DNA of 64,000 nucleotides, taken from NCBI RefSeq assembly GCF_040702995.1, contig NZ_CP159992.1, positions 3,497,501-3,561,500 on the forward strand, written 5' to 3'. Made by a program: the position numbers and the translations under genes. The DNA is from Paenibacillus sp. AN1007. Lineage in GTDB: Bacteria > Bacillota > Bacilli > Paenibacillales > Paenibacillaceae. Of this stretch, positions 17,130-26,870 are shown piece by piece; within the stretch, counting starts at the first letter, position 1, and each line of letters starts with the position of its first letter. A model generated the notes under the pieces. That model had not been told where the DNA came from. It did no database searches and saw only the letters and a program-made list of their open reading frames with translations.

Positions 17130-18899
17130 GTGAAATCATTAAGTTGGAAAAACATGTCGTTTTTCTCCAAAAACCTGCTGCTATCATTCACGAACATTAT
17201 CATTATCGGCGTGGCTTTGATCGCAAGCAGTTACTACTTCCAAAGAACGATTCTGGTCGATCAGCTGCATGGACAGGTCGCACAGATTACGAAAAAATGG
17301 GCCCAGGATATTAACCCGGCAGAGGTACAAACCGCAATTACTGAACGCAGCTATGATGGTACAGCACAGACAAAGCTCAGAGCTTATTTTGACGAAATGC
17401 AAAAATATTATCCTAACATTGCACAAGCCTATATCTTTGGTGTGGAGCTTGGCGGAGACAACAAACGGTTAACTTCCCTTGTTGCGATGCCAACGAACCT
17501 GAGAGAGGCTTTTCAGAGTGATAAAGTAAATATTGGCGATATGTACGAACAACCGGTCGTTGTAGCTAATGCTCTGAAAGAAATGCTGAGTACAGATCGT
17601 CCGACGTTCACAACCTTCTACTCGGATGACTTCGGAACCTGGACAACCATCGCTTACCCGATTAAAGACAGCAACGGCAAAATTTTTGCTTATTTCGCGG
17701 TTGATGCAGATGCAAGTGCCGTTCCAGCCGGCCTGAATTCGTTGTTAGTCAATGGCATTATTATTCTCGTAGCCTTTCTGCTTCTGTTCCTGATTATTCA
17801 ATACCTTGTCGTTAAAAATACCCTCTCACCTATCCGTCACCTGATCAAAGGGATTGATGAAGTCAGCAGAGGTAATTTGGATGTCACCATTCCGACGGGA
17901 AAAGACGATCTGGGACTTGTTAACGAGAAATTCAACGTCATGGTACGTAGAATCAACGATACAATCGTAAAAGTGCAAATGACTTCCCAGGAAGTGAATC
18001 AATCTGCGAAGGAACTCTACGAAGTGTCAGAACGCAACAGCGACAATGCAGATACGATTAACAATAACGTAACGCAGATCACTTCTAACATTCGTTCACA
18101 GGAACAGGCTACACGTGACAGTGCACGTGCCATGTCCGAGATGGCCACGGTGATTCAGACCATCGCAAGCAGCTCCGCAAGTGTTGCAGATGAAGCCTAT
18201 GAGATGGAACGGCGTTCACAGCAAGGTAACAGTGTGGTTCGCCAGGTATCTCAACAAATGAATCTAATTACAGAATCCGTAAAAAACACAGCAGCTGCCA
18301 TTGAAGTGCTGGAGAGCCGTTCGCAAGAAATTGGCGATATCCTGAATATTATCTCAGGCATATCCAGTCAAACCAATTTGCTTGCCCTGAATGCATCTAT
18401 TGAAGCAGCGCGTGTAGGTGAAGAAGGAAGAGGGTTCGCCGTCGTTGCTGGAGAAGTACGTAAGCTCGCGGAACAGTCGGAACAGGCCACCAGCCAAGTC
18501 GGTGTATTGATTCAGGAAATTCAGACGGGCATTAAACAAGCAGTCCGGGCGATGGAGCAGGGCACTTCTGAGGTCGATACAGGTCTCTCCGCAGCAGATC
18601 AAACCGGGCAGTTATTCGATGAAATTCTGGAAGCGGCGAAAAAGGTTTCGCATCAAATTCAGGAAGTGTCCAGTGCAACCCAGGAAATTTCTGCAGGCAC
18701 AGAAGAAATGACAGCTACAGCAGATGACTTGTCCGCAAGTGTAAGCAAGACAGCAGACAGCAGTGAACAGATCTCCGTATCGGTGGACGAACAGAAAGCA
18801 TCCCTGATTACGCTCGTGGACTCCTCCACTAGGCTCAATGATATGTCTGAAGAACTGCAGGAACTGATTGCCCATTTCAATGTAAGCAAGCAGCAATAA
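17130..18899 (+). CDS. Methyl-accepting chemotaxis protein
   Basis: The product is 589 residues. Membrane segment 1 is about 12-35, followed by an extracellular ligand domain of about 170 residues (Cache-like by size and position), membrane segment 2 about 205-230, HAMP about 231-283 ([20 protein letters not shown]), and a cytoplasmic signalling helix bundle with the conserved hairpin tip [20 protein letters not shown] near residues 407-430. The start is GTG with AGGAG about 9 bases upstream. The ligand is unknown. The NRPS-like reductase gene follows after 40 bases with no terminator between, so both are probably on one transcript, which is unusual for a chemoreceptor. Confidence 0.92.
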   Translation: MKSLSWKNMSFFSKNLLLSFTNIIIIGVALIASSYYFQRTILVDQLHGQVAQITKKWAQDINPAEVQTAITERSYDGTAQTKLRAYFDEMQKYYPNIAQAYIFGVELGGDNKRLTSLVAMPTNLREAFQSDKVNIGDMYEQPVVVANALKEMLSTDRPTFTTFYSDDFGTWTTIAYPIKDSNGKIFAYFAVDADASAVPAGLNSLLVNGIIILVAFLLLFLIIQYLVVKNTLSPIRHLIKGIDEVSRGNLDVTIPTGKDDLGLVNEKFNVMVRRINDTIVKVQMTSQEVNQSAKELYEVSERNSDNADTINNNVTQITSNIRSQEQATRDSARAMSEMATVIQTIASSSASVADEAYEMERRSQQGNSVVRQVSQQMNLITESVKNTAAAIEVLESRSQEIGDILNIISGISSQTNLLALNASIEAARVGEEGRGFAVVAGEVRKLAEQSEQATSQVGVLIQEIQTGIKQAVRAMEQGTSEVDTGLSAADQTGQLFDEILEAAKKVSHQIQEVSSATQEISAGTEEMTATADDLSASVSKTADSSEQISVSVDEQKASLITLVDSSTRLNDMSEELQELIAHFNVSKQQ

Positions 18900-18939
18900 A
18901 CTAAACCGACATTCGGTTAAACCAAGGAGGAAAACTGAA

Positions 18940-21900
18940 GTGATTGAAAACCAATCATCATCCCGTGTGGAATCTGGCTTACCCGTTCTTCAGATTCCAC
19001 TGGATTATGGGCGCCGCCAGCAAACTTTTTCTTATGAGTCTACTCATATAACATTGGAAGCGTCATTGAGTCGTGAACTTAAAAAGAAGTTTGGGGAGCA
19101 GATGGTCTACCCCGCATTCCTTTCAGCGTATGCAGCCTTGATATTCCGATTGTCTGCAGAACAGGAACTAGCGATCGGCGTACTCGCTCCGGATCAGGCC
19201 GCTTCTTATCTTTCATTACAGCTGGGGGGTACGACAACGTTCAGTGAACTCCTTGAACAAATTGTGCAGCAGCTGCAGATTCATTACACACAACAGACAG
19301 GTGGATATCCTGAGACCGTGTTTATGCTGAACAGCGTACAGCTGCCTCAGTCTCCTCAAGTGATGAACTGGAACGTTCGTTATGATCAGAATAAGACCAT
19401 ACTCGACCTGTTTTATGACTGTTCGTTATTAAAAGAATCTACTGTGCTGCGGTATGCAGCGTATTTCCAGACACTGCTGCTTGCACTCCTGCGTGATGAA
19501 AATAAAGCGATTGGCTCAGTGGATATACTGTCCGCTTCAGACCGTCTGCTCTATCGTGAGATGAATGACACCGCGGTACTCGAACCCGTCCATTCCACCA
19601 TTCATGGCTGGTTTGAAGCCACTGCCGCAGCGTACCCGGATTCCCCGGCGATCACCTCCCTTGCAGCAAGTTATACATACAGGGAATTAAACGAGCGTGC
19701 AAACCAAGTGGCCCGTGTATTGATGTCGAACGGCCTGAAGCAGGGTGAATTCGTCAGTATTTTTATGGATCGAAGCCTCGACACGATCATTTCACTACTG
19801 GGTATTCTTAAGGCAGGTGGTGCATATGTACCGATTGACCCTGAACATCCGCAGGAACGCAACAGCTATATTGTCGAAGATACAGCTTCATCGTTTGTAT
19901 TAACAACAGAAGCCTCGTATGATCAGGCGAAACAGTTGTTTTCCGGCATCTCTACAGTACGTCAAATTCTCTCGGTAGACGGCAAGCTCGCAGGGTTCGC
20001 AGCCAGCAATCCTAACCTGGATATTAAGCCTGATGATCTCGCCTATATTATCTACACTTCGGGTTCTACCGGCAAACCGAAAGGCGCTCTGATTGCGCAC
20101 AGGGGCGTAACCAATCTGGGGAGCGTCGTGCAGCGTGACTGCGATATTCAACCGGGTGATGTATTAACACAGTTTGCAACGTACAGTTTCGATGCCTCTG
20201 TATGGGATACGATCGGCGCCTTGTTCTATGGTGCTGAGCTCTATCTGTTATCGGCAGAAGAACGCGTATCTATCGAAGAGTTTGCAACTGCAATTGAGCG
20301 AACCGGCACAACAGTTATTACGATTCTGCCTACGATTTTCTTTAATCAACTCGCCTCTTATCTATCTGATGAAGGCTTTCATAAGCTGGCCAAAGTACGG
20401 ATCATCACCGTAGCGGGGGAAGCTCTCTATGGAGAACAGGTCCGGTCATTCCAGCGCAAGTTCGGCAATCAGATTGATATTGTTAATGTGTACGGTCCTA
20501 CGGAATGTACTGTCGCTACCACTACGCACCGGATCAGTGAGCAGGTTCCGGAACACGTCGTCAATATTCCAATCGGGAGACCGATTCATAATTATAAAGT
20601 GTACATTGTCAACGAAGAGCAGCAGCTCTGTCCTGTAGGCGTTCCAGGCGAAGTGTATATTTCTACTCCGGCGCTCGCTAAAGGTTACTTGAACCAGCCA
20701 GAACGTACGGAACAGTCTTTTATTGAAAATCCGTTTGCAATCGGCGAAAAAATCTATAAGTCTGGTGATATTGCCAAACTGCTGGACACAGGATATTTGG
20801 AATATGTCGGACGAAGCGACTCTCAGCTCAAAATCCGCGGTCACCGGATAGAAATCGGGGAAATTGAGGATCATTTGGCCCGCCTGGAGCAGATCCAGGA
20901 CGTTGCTGTTATCCCGAAAAAAGAAGCGGATGGTCAGAACATGCTGGTGGGATATTTCACATCCAAAGATGGAAGCACCCTTTCGGCAGCCGACATCAAA
21001 GCAGCACTCGCCGAGAAGCTTCCATCGTATTTTGTACCGAAGTGGATCTGCCAGCTGGATGAGATGCCAATTGCGCCGACTGGAAAAATCAACCGCAAAG
21101 CGATGGTATCCATGCCGCATGTGGAACGTCATACAGAGCAGCCTGATCGAGTGATGCCCGAGACAGAAACGGAACGAGTTCTCTATGACGCGTGGAAACA
21201 AATTCTGCAGCATGACGATTTTGGTGTCGAAGACAGCTTCTTCAGCATTGGAGGCGACTCCCTGCGTGTCATCCACGTGTTGGTTATTCTGAAGCCTCAT
21301 TATCCGCAGCTCAAGATCGCCGATTTCTTTGCCGAAAAAACGATCTCTGCACTAGCTCGCCGGGTTGAGACTTTAGCGGAGCAGCGTTCAGCTGCTGCAC
21401 ATACTTCTGTCCATAAAGGCACTATTACCCAGTTATCCGAGCATCCAGTAGAACTGTCATCGCAGCTGGGCTACCCTGCTATCCTTAAACCTGAGCACGT
21501 GTTGGTAACCGGCGCAACTGGTTATCTCGGTTCCCATGTGCTGCAGCAGCTGATTGTGAAATCTGCGGCACGCCTCTATGCTCTTGTCAGACGTCCGAGC
21601 GATGGAACGACAGCCATGGAGCGTTTGACTTCAGTCATGCAGGGCTATTTCGGCAAACAACTGGCTGACCAGCTTGCTGATCGGGTTGTTATTGTCGAAG
21701 GTAATCTGGAGGAAAAAAACCTCGGTCTTTCCAGCGAGCAGCAAGCTTTAATTGAATCCAACGTGGATCGCATTATTCATTGTGCTGCCGATGTTCGGCA
21801 TTTCGGGGAGGCATCGCAGTTTGCCAAAACCAATGTGGAGGGCACCGTTGCTCTGCTCAATCTGATCCGTAACAAATCAGGAGCTTCATTCCATCACGTA

Positions 21901-22641
21901 TCCACCATGGGTATACCGGAAGACCTGGCACTTAGCGGACAGTGGGAGTCCACGCTGCAGTATGACCGTTTCCCGGCAGATCTGCATGTGGACAACCTCT
22001 ACTCTGACAGTAAACTTGAAGCGGAGAAAGTACTCATGACTGCCGCAGCAGAAGGTGTACCTGTCAGCATCTACCGGGCAGGCAATCTGACGTGTGATTC
22101 TCGTACCGGCCGTTTTCAGACGAACATTGACAGTAATGCTATCTACCGCATGATCAAAGCGATGCTGCTGCTGGGCAGGGCTCCTGCTGCAGACTGGATG
22201 ATGGATTTCACGCCGATCAATTATGCCAGCGAAGCCATCGTGCATCTGGCCCTGCGCGAAGATACTGCCGGACGTGTGTTCCACATCTGTAACCCGGAGC
22301 CGATTCGTTATGACGAATTAATCAAGGCCGTGAAACGTGCTGGTTATAACGTCGAAACGATGCCGTTTGAAGACTACAGCAGCTGGCTGTTCGATGCGAA
22401 TATTCCTAAAGAGCCGGAAGCTTTACAGCTTGCGATCGCTCAGCTGGAGGGTGATGGAGCAAAGGATTCGGCATATGCTTATGCGTCGCCGGTTACAACG
22501 GCTTACGTCGAACCAGCCGGAATTACCTGCGCCAAAACCGACGATCGCTTCATTCAAAGTATGCTGGACTATGCTGTTCAAATCGGTTATTTCCCGGCGC
22601 CGATTCGTCCAAACTACGGCACAACCCGGATTGCCGATTAA
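18940..22641 (+). CDS. NRPS-like carboxylate reductase: half condensation-adenylation-carrier-thioester reductase
   Basis: The product is 1233 residues. Residues 1-215 resemble only the C-terminal half of a condensation domain, and the HHxxxDG catalytic motif is absent. Adenylation spans about 225-725: TSGSTGKPKG at 373-382, NVYGPTE, YKSGDIA, GRSDSQLKIRGHRIE, and PTGKINRKA with its Lys. The carrier domain is about 735-805, with Ser774 in IGGDSL for phosphopantetheine. The thioester reductase is about 850-1225, with NAD(P) loop TGATGYLG from 857 and catalytic Tyr1021/Lys1025. By comparison with GrsA the specificity residues read roughly D-A-W-T-T-A-V-V-A-K, suggesting a hydrophobic or aromatic amino acid. 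The expected product is an amino aldehyde or alcohol, or a dimer such as a pyrazine. AAGGAGG precedes the GTG start. No phosphopantetheinyl transferase lies nearby. Confidence 0.9.
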   Translation: MIENQSSSRVESGLPVLQIPLDYGRRQQTFSYESTHITLEASLSRELKKKFGEQMVYPAFLSAYAALIFRLSAEQELAIGVLAPDQAASYLSLQLGGTTTFSELLEQIVQQLQIHYTQQTGGYPETVFMLNSVQLPQSPQVMNWNVRYDQNKTILDLFYDCSLLKESTVLRYAAYFQTLLLALLRDENKAIGSVDILSASDRLLYREMNDTAVLEPVHSTIHGWFEATAAAYPDSPAITSLAASYTYRELNERANQVARVLMSNGLKQGEFVSIFMDRSLDTIISLLGILKAGGAYVPIDPEHPQERNSYIVEDTASSFVLTTEASYDQAKQLFSGISTVRQILSVDGKLAGFAASNPNLDIKPDDLAYIIYTSGSTGKPKGALIAHRGVTNLGSVVQRDCDIQPGDVLTQFATYSFDASVWDTIGALFYGAELYLLSAEERVSIEEFATAIERTGTTVITILPTIFFNQLASYLSDEGFHKLAKVRIITVAGEALYGEQVRSFQRKFGNQIDIVNVYGPTECTVATTTHRISEQVPEHVVNIPIGRPIHNYKVYIVNEEQQLCPVGVPGEVYISTPALAKGYLNQPERTEQSFIENPFAIGEKIYKSGDIAKLLDTGYLEYVGRSDSQLKIRGHRIEIGEIEDHLARLEQIQDVAVIPKKEADGQNMLVGYFTSKDGSTLSAADIKAALAEKLPSYFVPKWICQLDEMPIAPTGKINRKAMVSMPHVERHTEQPDRVMPETETERVLYDAWKQILQHDDFGVEDSFFSIGGDSLRVIHVLVILKPHYPQLKIADFFAEKTISALARRVETLAEQRSAAAHTSVHKGTITQLSEHPVELSSQLGYPAILKPEHVLVTGATGYLGSHVLQQLIVKSAARLYALVRRPSDGTTAMERLTSVMQGYFGKQLADQLADRVVIVEGNLEEKNLGLSSEQQALIESNVDRIIHCAADVRHFGEASQFAKTNVEGTVALLNLIRNKSGASFHHVSTMGIPEDLALSGQWESTLQYDRFPADLHVDNLYSDSKLEAEKVLMTAAAEGVPVSIYRAGNLTCDSRTGRFQTNIDSNAIYRMIKAMLLLGRAPAADWMMDFTPINYASEAIVHLALREDTAGRVFHICNPEPIRYDELIKAVKRAGYNVETMPFEDYSSWLFDANIPKEPEALQLAIAQLEGDGAKDSAYAYASPVTTAYVEPAGITCAKTDDRFIQSMLDYAVQIGYFPAPIRPNYGTTRIAD

Positions 22642-22676
22642 ACTGAAGCGAACAAATCTATAAATGGATATGAAGT

Positions 22677-22722
22677 TAAAAGCCACTCTCTCGCCAATCC
22701 CGGCGAAGAAGTGGCTTTTTTT
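22677..22722. terminator. Rho-independent terminator after the NRPS-like gene
   Basis: AAAAGCCACT...AGTGGCTTTT with inner TCGCC/GGCGA pairing and a run of eight T on the + strand. It can also serve the convergent TraX gene. Confidence 0.85.
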
Positions 22723-22820
22723 TGCCATAAGCTGAGTTGAGTGACAAGCTCACATGCAATTAAGCTGCGCAGTGACTTAAACGACATACCGCTGCAGTAT
22801 CTGACCTTCCACCGCACCGG

Positions 22821-23441
22821 CTAGATCCAGCGAATTACGGCAATGATTGCGAGATGAGCCGGGTAGAAATAACGCCATATCCAGCGTGGGCCTTTCAAGC
22901 GAAAATCTGCCTGATTGTATTGTGCAATGGCAATGCCGATCGATGCCAGCACGCTGAACATCTGTAGAGAGCTGTGGTGGAGCAGCACATAAAGTGCATT
23001 CAACACGACATGTGCCATGACCAGCACAGGCCCTTTGAAGTAACGGAACAGCAGCACGAGCAGCAGGCCGTACATCCCATAGTCCATATGTGTCCATTCC
23101 ATCACCAAGCCTGCCCCGATCGCCAGCGGAATACTAATCAGCTTCGAAGGAATCTTGTCCAGAGCGAGCAGCACAAGCAGTGCAGACCATAGGGTCCAGA
23201 CGACATTCAATGAGAAATGATTAAACGCTGCCATAAACGGCACTTGGGAAATAAGCGCAATCCAGAACAAGCGCCATATGTATTTCTGCACATTTCTTGT
23301 ATGTTTATAGCCCATATATATGGAAAAAGCATAGATGGGAAAAGCGATGCGACCGATGATTCTCAGTTCTGTGATATGCGGATAAAACACCGCTCCAATA
23401 TGATCAATCAGCATCGTTATCATGGCAATCCACTGCATCAT
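22821..23441 (-). CDS. TraX-family membrane protein
   Basis: The product is 206 residues and almost entirely membrane-embedded (about 7-8 segments). It opens with the family pattern KxxxMxxMLIDHIGxxF (here MQWIAMITMLIDHIGAVF) and RIIGRIAFPIYAF. TraX acetylates F-pilin in plasmid systems; chromosomal Firmicute homologues have no proven role. AAGGAGG precedes the ATG. No conjugation gene lies nearby, so a pilin function is not supported here. Confidence 0.85.
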   Translation of the reverse strand: MMQWIAMITMLIDHIGAVFYPHITELRIIGRIAFPIYAFSIYMGYKHTRNVQKYIWRLFWIALISQVPFMAAFNHFSLNVVWTLWSALLVLLALDKIPSKLISIPLAIGAGLVMEWTHMDYGMYGLLLVLLFRYFKGPVLVMAHVVLNALYVLLHHSSLQMFSVLASIGIAIAQYNQADFRLKGPRWIWRYFYPAHLAIIAVIRWI

Positions 23442-23488
23442 AACGACTCCTCCTTTCTTCCCCGTTTCCGTACAGGTAACTTAGTGTA

Positions 23489-24016
23489 TCACAGCATTCC
23501 ACCCTTTACGCTGCATTCATAATACATGAAGCTCTGATCCTGGGCATATCCTTCAGATTCGTATAATGCTTGAGCCTGCTGATTACTTACAGCCGTAGAG
23601 AGTGTAATACGAAGGATTCCATGATCCGCCGCCTGCTTCATCACCGCCTGCATCAGCTTTCTTGCGATCCCCTGCTGACGGTAATTCGCATCCACGTACA
23701 AATCGTTCAAAATCCAGATCGGCCCCATCGAAACAGAGCTGTAGCTGGGATAAATCTGCACCAGCCCCGCGGCCTGTCCTTCCGCTTCATTATACTTCCC
23801 TTCATTGACTGCCTGGGCTGCACCTGCTCTTTCTTTCCGGTCTTTGATACACTGCGCAATAAAAACAATCGATTCATTATTGTTCATCCGTTCTTCCATG
23901 AAACGGCTCGCACCTTCGACATCGGATGACTGTCCATAGAACATACGGTACTCGTTAAACAGCCTGGATACTTCAGTCATATCGTTTAAATTCGCTTGTC
24001 TGATTTCAATCTCCAT
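23489..24016 (-). CDS. GNAT-family N-acetyltransferase
   Basis: The product is about 175 residues. An N-terminal IRQANLNDMTEVSRLFNEYR, central WILNDLYVDANYRQQGIARKL (acetyl-CoA loop QxxGIA) and C-terminal NQQAQALYESEGY are typical GNAT motifs. The start is chosen at the ATG at 24016, preceded by GAGGG; an in-frame ATG nine codons upstream has a poorer site. The insertion around residues 75-90 (GAAQAVNEGKYNEAEG) is longer than usual. The acceptor is unknown. Confidence 0.8.
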   Translation of the reverse strand: MEIEIRQANLNDMTEVSRLFNEYRMFYGQSSDVEGASRFMEERMNNNESIVFIAQCIKDRKERAGAAQAVNEGKYNEAEGQAAGLVQIYPSYSSVSMGPIWILNDLYVDANYRQQGIARKLMQAVMKQAADHGILRITLSTAVSNQQAQALYESEGYAQDQSFMYYECSVKGGML

Positions 24017-24140
24017 CTTATCCCTCTTCTCCATGTGATCCACTTCGTGAATTTATTGTATAAGAAGTGATGCTGTTCTCCCATTCACCAAGCGGAGTAA
24101 AGTTTGCAGTAAATCTATCATTGATCGCTCGGATGAATGT

Positions 24141-24175
24141 AAAAAAGCGACGAAAGCCTCGCCAGCATCGTCGCC
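24141..24175 (-). terminator. Rho-independent terminator of the FucU-type gene
   Basis: A stem GCGACG/CGTCGC (inner AGCCTCGCCAGC loop region) is followed by TTTTTT on the minus strand, directly downstream of the stop. Confidence 0.8.
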
Positions 24176-24189
24176 TTGACCGTATAACC

Positions 24190-24663
24190 TTAATTGGATT
24201 CTGAGTTCATGCGCATCTGAGCCGCGCTAGCTTCGGGGAAAATAACGCCTTTTTTCAAAATCAAATTCGCATATTGTGCCCGTTCCCCTGTTGCAATGAT
24301 GACGTACGCCTTAGAAGCACGTTCATAGAAATCAAAACGCTCTTCGTATTCCAGTGCATCGCTCATGTCCTCGTACTCTTCCATTAACCGCCGGTAATCT
24401 TCCCAAATAATCGGTATGACCGGATCTCCCTTAACGACCTGCATCACGGCGGCTGGGTAGTCTGCATAAGTATCCAGCGGGAAAAGCTGTAATATCGCTT
24501 CCAGCAGCTCCACAGTGCCCAGGCCATCACAACGTATCAATCGCCGGGCATGACTTGCTGCCGGAAAATGGGCATCAGAGAGCACAAGTTCATCACCATG
24601 TCCCATTTCGGACATCAGTTTGAGCAGTTCGGGTGGAAGTATGGCAGGAATATTTTTCAGCAT
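24190..24663 (-). CDS. fucU: L-fucose mutarotase (RbsD/FucU family)
   Basis: The product is 157 residues. FucU interconverts the anomers of L-fucose and related sugars. The family signatures EMGHGDELVLSDAHFP (catalytic His in GHGD), LFPLDTYADYP and FYERASKAYVIIATGE are clear and match FucU better than RbsD. The start is the ATG at 24663 with AAGGAG upstream; the frame also opens eight codons earlier. No fucose operon is adjacent, so the gene appears to stand alone. It may act on another 6-deoxy sugar or on galactose-type sugars. Confidence 0.8.
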   Translation of the reverse strand: MLKNIPAILPPELLKLMSEMGHGDELVLSDAHFPAASHARRLIRCDGLGTVELLEAILQLFPLDTYADYPAAVMQVVKGDPVIPIIWEDYRRLMEEYEDMSDALEYEERFDFYERASKAYVIIATGERAQYANLILKKGVIFPEASAAQMRMNSESN

Positions 24664-24782
24664 CGTTAAACGCTCCTTACCTGGCAAATTTAATTACTTT
24701 GGAAGCCGTTTCATCCTTATTCTAGCAGGATTTCAGCTGCTTTGCACGGTCAGAGAACTTCCCTGTGTATCCATAATCGGCT

Positions 24783-24811
24783 TTGACAAAATTAGTTGTT
24801 TCACATATAGT
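24783..24811 (+). promoter_or_regulatory. Consensus sigma-A promoter of the marR-MFS operon
   Basis: TTGACA, exactly 17 bases, then TATAGT. It lies about 60 bases upstream of the MarR ATG, with a palindrome immediately downstream. Confidence 0.75.
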
Positions 24812-24822
24812 TGTTATAACAA
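24811..24822. promoter_or_regulatory. Palindromic operator TTGTTATAACAA
   Basis: This is a perfect 12-bp palindrome starting at the last base of the -10 box and covering the likely transcription start. The position fits autorepression by the MarR protein encoded downstream. Confidence 0.6.
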
Positions 24823-24871
24823 TCAAATGAATTTGAGAGATATTCGAGTACGAAAGCGAGGTTCCCCACTC

Positions 24872-25294
24872 ATGGATTATGATCTTGAGCAATCCGTTGG
24901 ATTCATGCTCGGACTTACGCACCGCAAAACGGCTGCGCTGCTTGCAGCTCAGTTTAAGCCCTACGATATCACCACAGAGCAATTTTCAGTACTGTTTAAT
25001 GTGGTACGTAAAGAAGGCGTTAATCAGAAAGAAATGGCAGGATACGTGTTCAAAGACCAGCCCACTACCGCACGCATCATCGATTTGCTGGAGAAGAAAG
25101 GCTGGGTCGAACGCCGAACAAGCGAACAGGACCGGAGAGCATATCTGCTGTACCCTACCAAAGAAGGTAGAGCATTAATCGATGTGCTTGTTCCAATCGA
25201 AAGAGAAATGAATAAAAAACTTGCTGAAGGTATACCGGAAGACCAGATGGAAGCATTTAAGCATACTCTTTCCCTCATTAATCACAATCTGTAA
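24872..25294 (+). CDS. MarR-family regulator
   Basis: The product is 140 residues with a winged helix (NQKEMAGYVFKDQPTTARI, LLEKKGWVERRTSEQDRRAYLLYPTKEG, seen as separate blocks). The open frame extends far upstream, but the recognisable domain begins at the ATG at 24872, which has GCGAGG upstream and lies downstream of the promoter. The MFS gene follows after 29 bases. It probably represses its own operon through the palindrome on the promoter. The inducer is unknown. Confidence 0.85.
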   Translation: MDYDLEQSVGFMLGLTHRKTAALLAAQFKPYDITTEQFSVLFNVVRKEGVNQKEMAGYVFKDQPTTARIIDLLEKKGWVERRTSEQDRRAYLLYPTKEGRALIDVLVPIEREMNKKLAEGIPEDQMEAFKHTLSLINHNL

Positions 25295-25323
25295 CGATCA
25301 AAACTCAGGGGGAATGTATCACC

Positions 25324-26664
25324 ATGAAAGAACAATCTGTACCTGTCCGATTATGGACGACCGATTTCATTTTGCTCATGTTATGTAACTTTTTGCTGTT
25401 TCTGCAGCTGCACATGATCGTTTCGCCACTGCCTTCCTATGTACAGGATCGATTTCAGGCCAATGCATTTCAAGTCAGCCTGTTCACTTGTCTGTTTGCC
25501 TTAAGTGCTATTGCAGCACGGCTGTACTCTGCGAAAGCGCTGGAGAAGGGTCTGCGTAATGCGATGATCTATATCGGCTTGTCCGTAGCCCTGCTCGCCA
25601 CGCTCGGCTATTATTTTGCTGCGGGCATTGCTGTGCTGCTGCTGCTCCGAATGGTATTTGGAGTTGGTTTTGGGATGAGCAGCACCGCTTTTCCAACAAT
25701 GGCCTCCGATATTGTACCCGTAAAACGAATGGGAGAAGGCATGGGTTACTTTGGACTGTCTACAAGTCTGGCCATGTCTATGGGTCCTATTATTGGTGTA
25801 ACACTGCTGCAGGGAGCCGGATTTGTCACTCTGATGCTCTGTACTGCTGGTGTGATCGCCGTGATCTATCCGCTCAGTTACAGTTTGACGCGCAGAAAGA
25901 CGGCCCGCACTTCCAAGGGTGCCGCAAATGCTGCAAATCAGCCATTGCACCAAAGCGCGGGGATGACTGCATCTGTGTCGGGAGCCAATACCGGCTCCAC
26001 GGTGAAAACACCATTTAACCGCAAGCTGATCCTGCCTAGTATACTTAACGGTTTACTGTCCATCACCTATGGTGGATTGGTCGGGTTTATCGTTTTGTTC
26101 GGCAAGGAAGCACATTTGGCGAATCCAGCGCTGTTTTTCCTGTTTAACGCCTTGGCGGTTCTATTGGTTAGACCGTTTGCAGGCCGGATTTACGACAGTA
26201 AAGGACCCAAAGCCTTGTTGATCCCAGGCGCAGTATGTATCGCACTCGGACTTATTATGCTGTCATGGGCGACAACGATGCCCATTCTGTTTGCTGCTGC
26301 TTTTGTGTACGGTATCGGTTATGGCTCCATGCAGTCTTCACTGCAGACCTGGATGATTCAGGTCGTCTCGCCTGCCCAGCGTGGGATGGCAAACGGAATG
26401 TTTCTGAACACACTTGATCTCGGCATTGCGACAGGGGCCCTTCTGCTCGGTTCCATCGCATCCCTGACCAGTTATACCGAAATGTATCGGTACTCCGTCC
26501 TATTTATGGTCCTTTTTCTGCTGATCTATCTGATCCAAGGCAAGCGAAGCGGCAGCTTCCAAATCGAAACGCATCCGCTGCTGGCTCATACCCATATTCC
26601 TGCGGCACAGGATGCTGCTTCAAAGGATTCAATGGATACGGAATCTGAACCGGAGAAAAAATGA
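25324..26664 (+). CDS. MFS transporter, drug-efflux type
   Basis: The product is 446 residues with about 12 membrane segments. The loop 2-3 region reads FALSAIAARLYSAKALEKGLRN in place of the usual GxLaDrxGrk motif, so motif A is degenerate. Motif C-like Gly-rich sequence (GLSTSLAMSMGPIIG) supports an exporter. A variable cytoplasmic loop of about 40 residues (195-235) separates the halves, and the C-terminal 40 residues are polar. It lies in an operon with the MarR gene upstream, so the substrate is probably the MarR inducer, unidentified. Confidence 0.85.
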   Translation: MKEQSVPVRLWTTDFILLMLCNFLLFLQLHMIVSPLPSYVQDRFQANAFQVSLFTCLFALSAIAARLYSAKALEKGLRNAMIYIGLSVALLATLGYYFAAGIAVLLLLRMVFGVGFGMSSTAFPTMASDIVPVKRMGEGMGYFGLSTSLAMSMGPIIGVTLLQGAGFVTLMLCTAGVIAVIYPLSYSLTRRKTARTSKGAANAANQPLHQSAGMTASVSGANTGSTVKTPFNRKLILPSILNGLLSITYGGLVGFIVLFGKEAHLANPALFFLFNALAVLLVRPFAGRIYDSKGPKALLIPGAVCIALGLIMLSWATTMPILFAAAFVYGIGYGSMQSSLQTWMIQVVSPAQRGMANGMFLNTLDLGIATGALLLGSIASLTSYTEMYRYSVLFMVLFLLIYLIQGKRSGSFQIETHPLLAHTHIPAAQDAASKDSMDTESEPEKK

Positions 26665-26770
26665 ATGAAACTTTAATCACCAGACACATGTCCCGCACCT
26701 TAAAAATCATGTGTTCCTGAACCTATTTTATCCTGATGGCATCAATATAAAATCATTGCAATTGTCATAA

Positions 26771-26828
26771 ACACGCGTTTACACCCGGCAAGCAGTCTCC
26801 TGCTTGTGCGGGCGTAAACGCGTTTTTG
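26771..26828 (+). terminator. Long rho-independent terminator between convergent MFS genes
   Basis: The arms ACGCGTTTAC-x-CCCG-x-AAGCAG pair with CTGCTT-x-CGGG-x-GTAAACGCGT around a four-base loop, followed by TTTTT on the + strand. It may also stop the opposing transcript. Confidence 0.8.
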
Positions 26829-26870
26829 ATCTGAATGCTGCAAACCAGGACATCGATTCCGATGCCCTGG

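Noticed and set aside
20446..21300. A 284-codon open frame on the minus strand inside the NRPS-like gene
   Set aside because: It is antisense to the adenylation domain and has no recognisable protein features.
22821..23441. Conjugative element suggested by TraX
   Set aside because: No other transfer, relaxase or replication gene lies nearby. Chromosomal TraX-family genes are common in Firmicutes.
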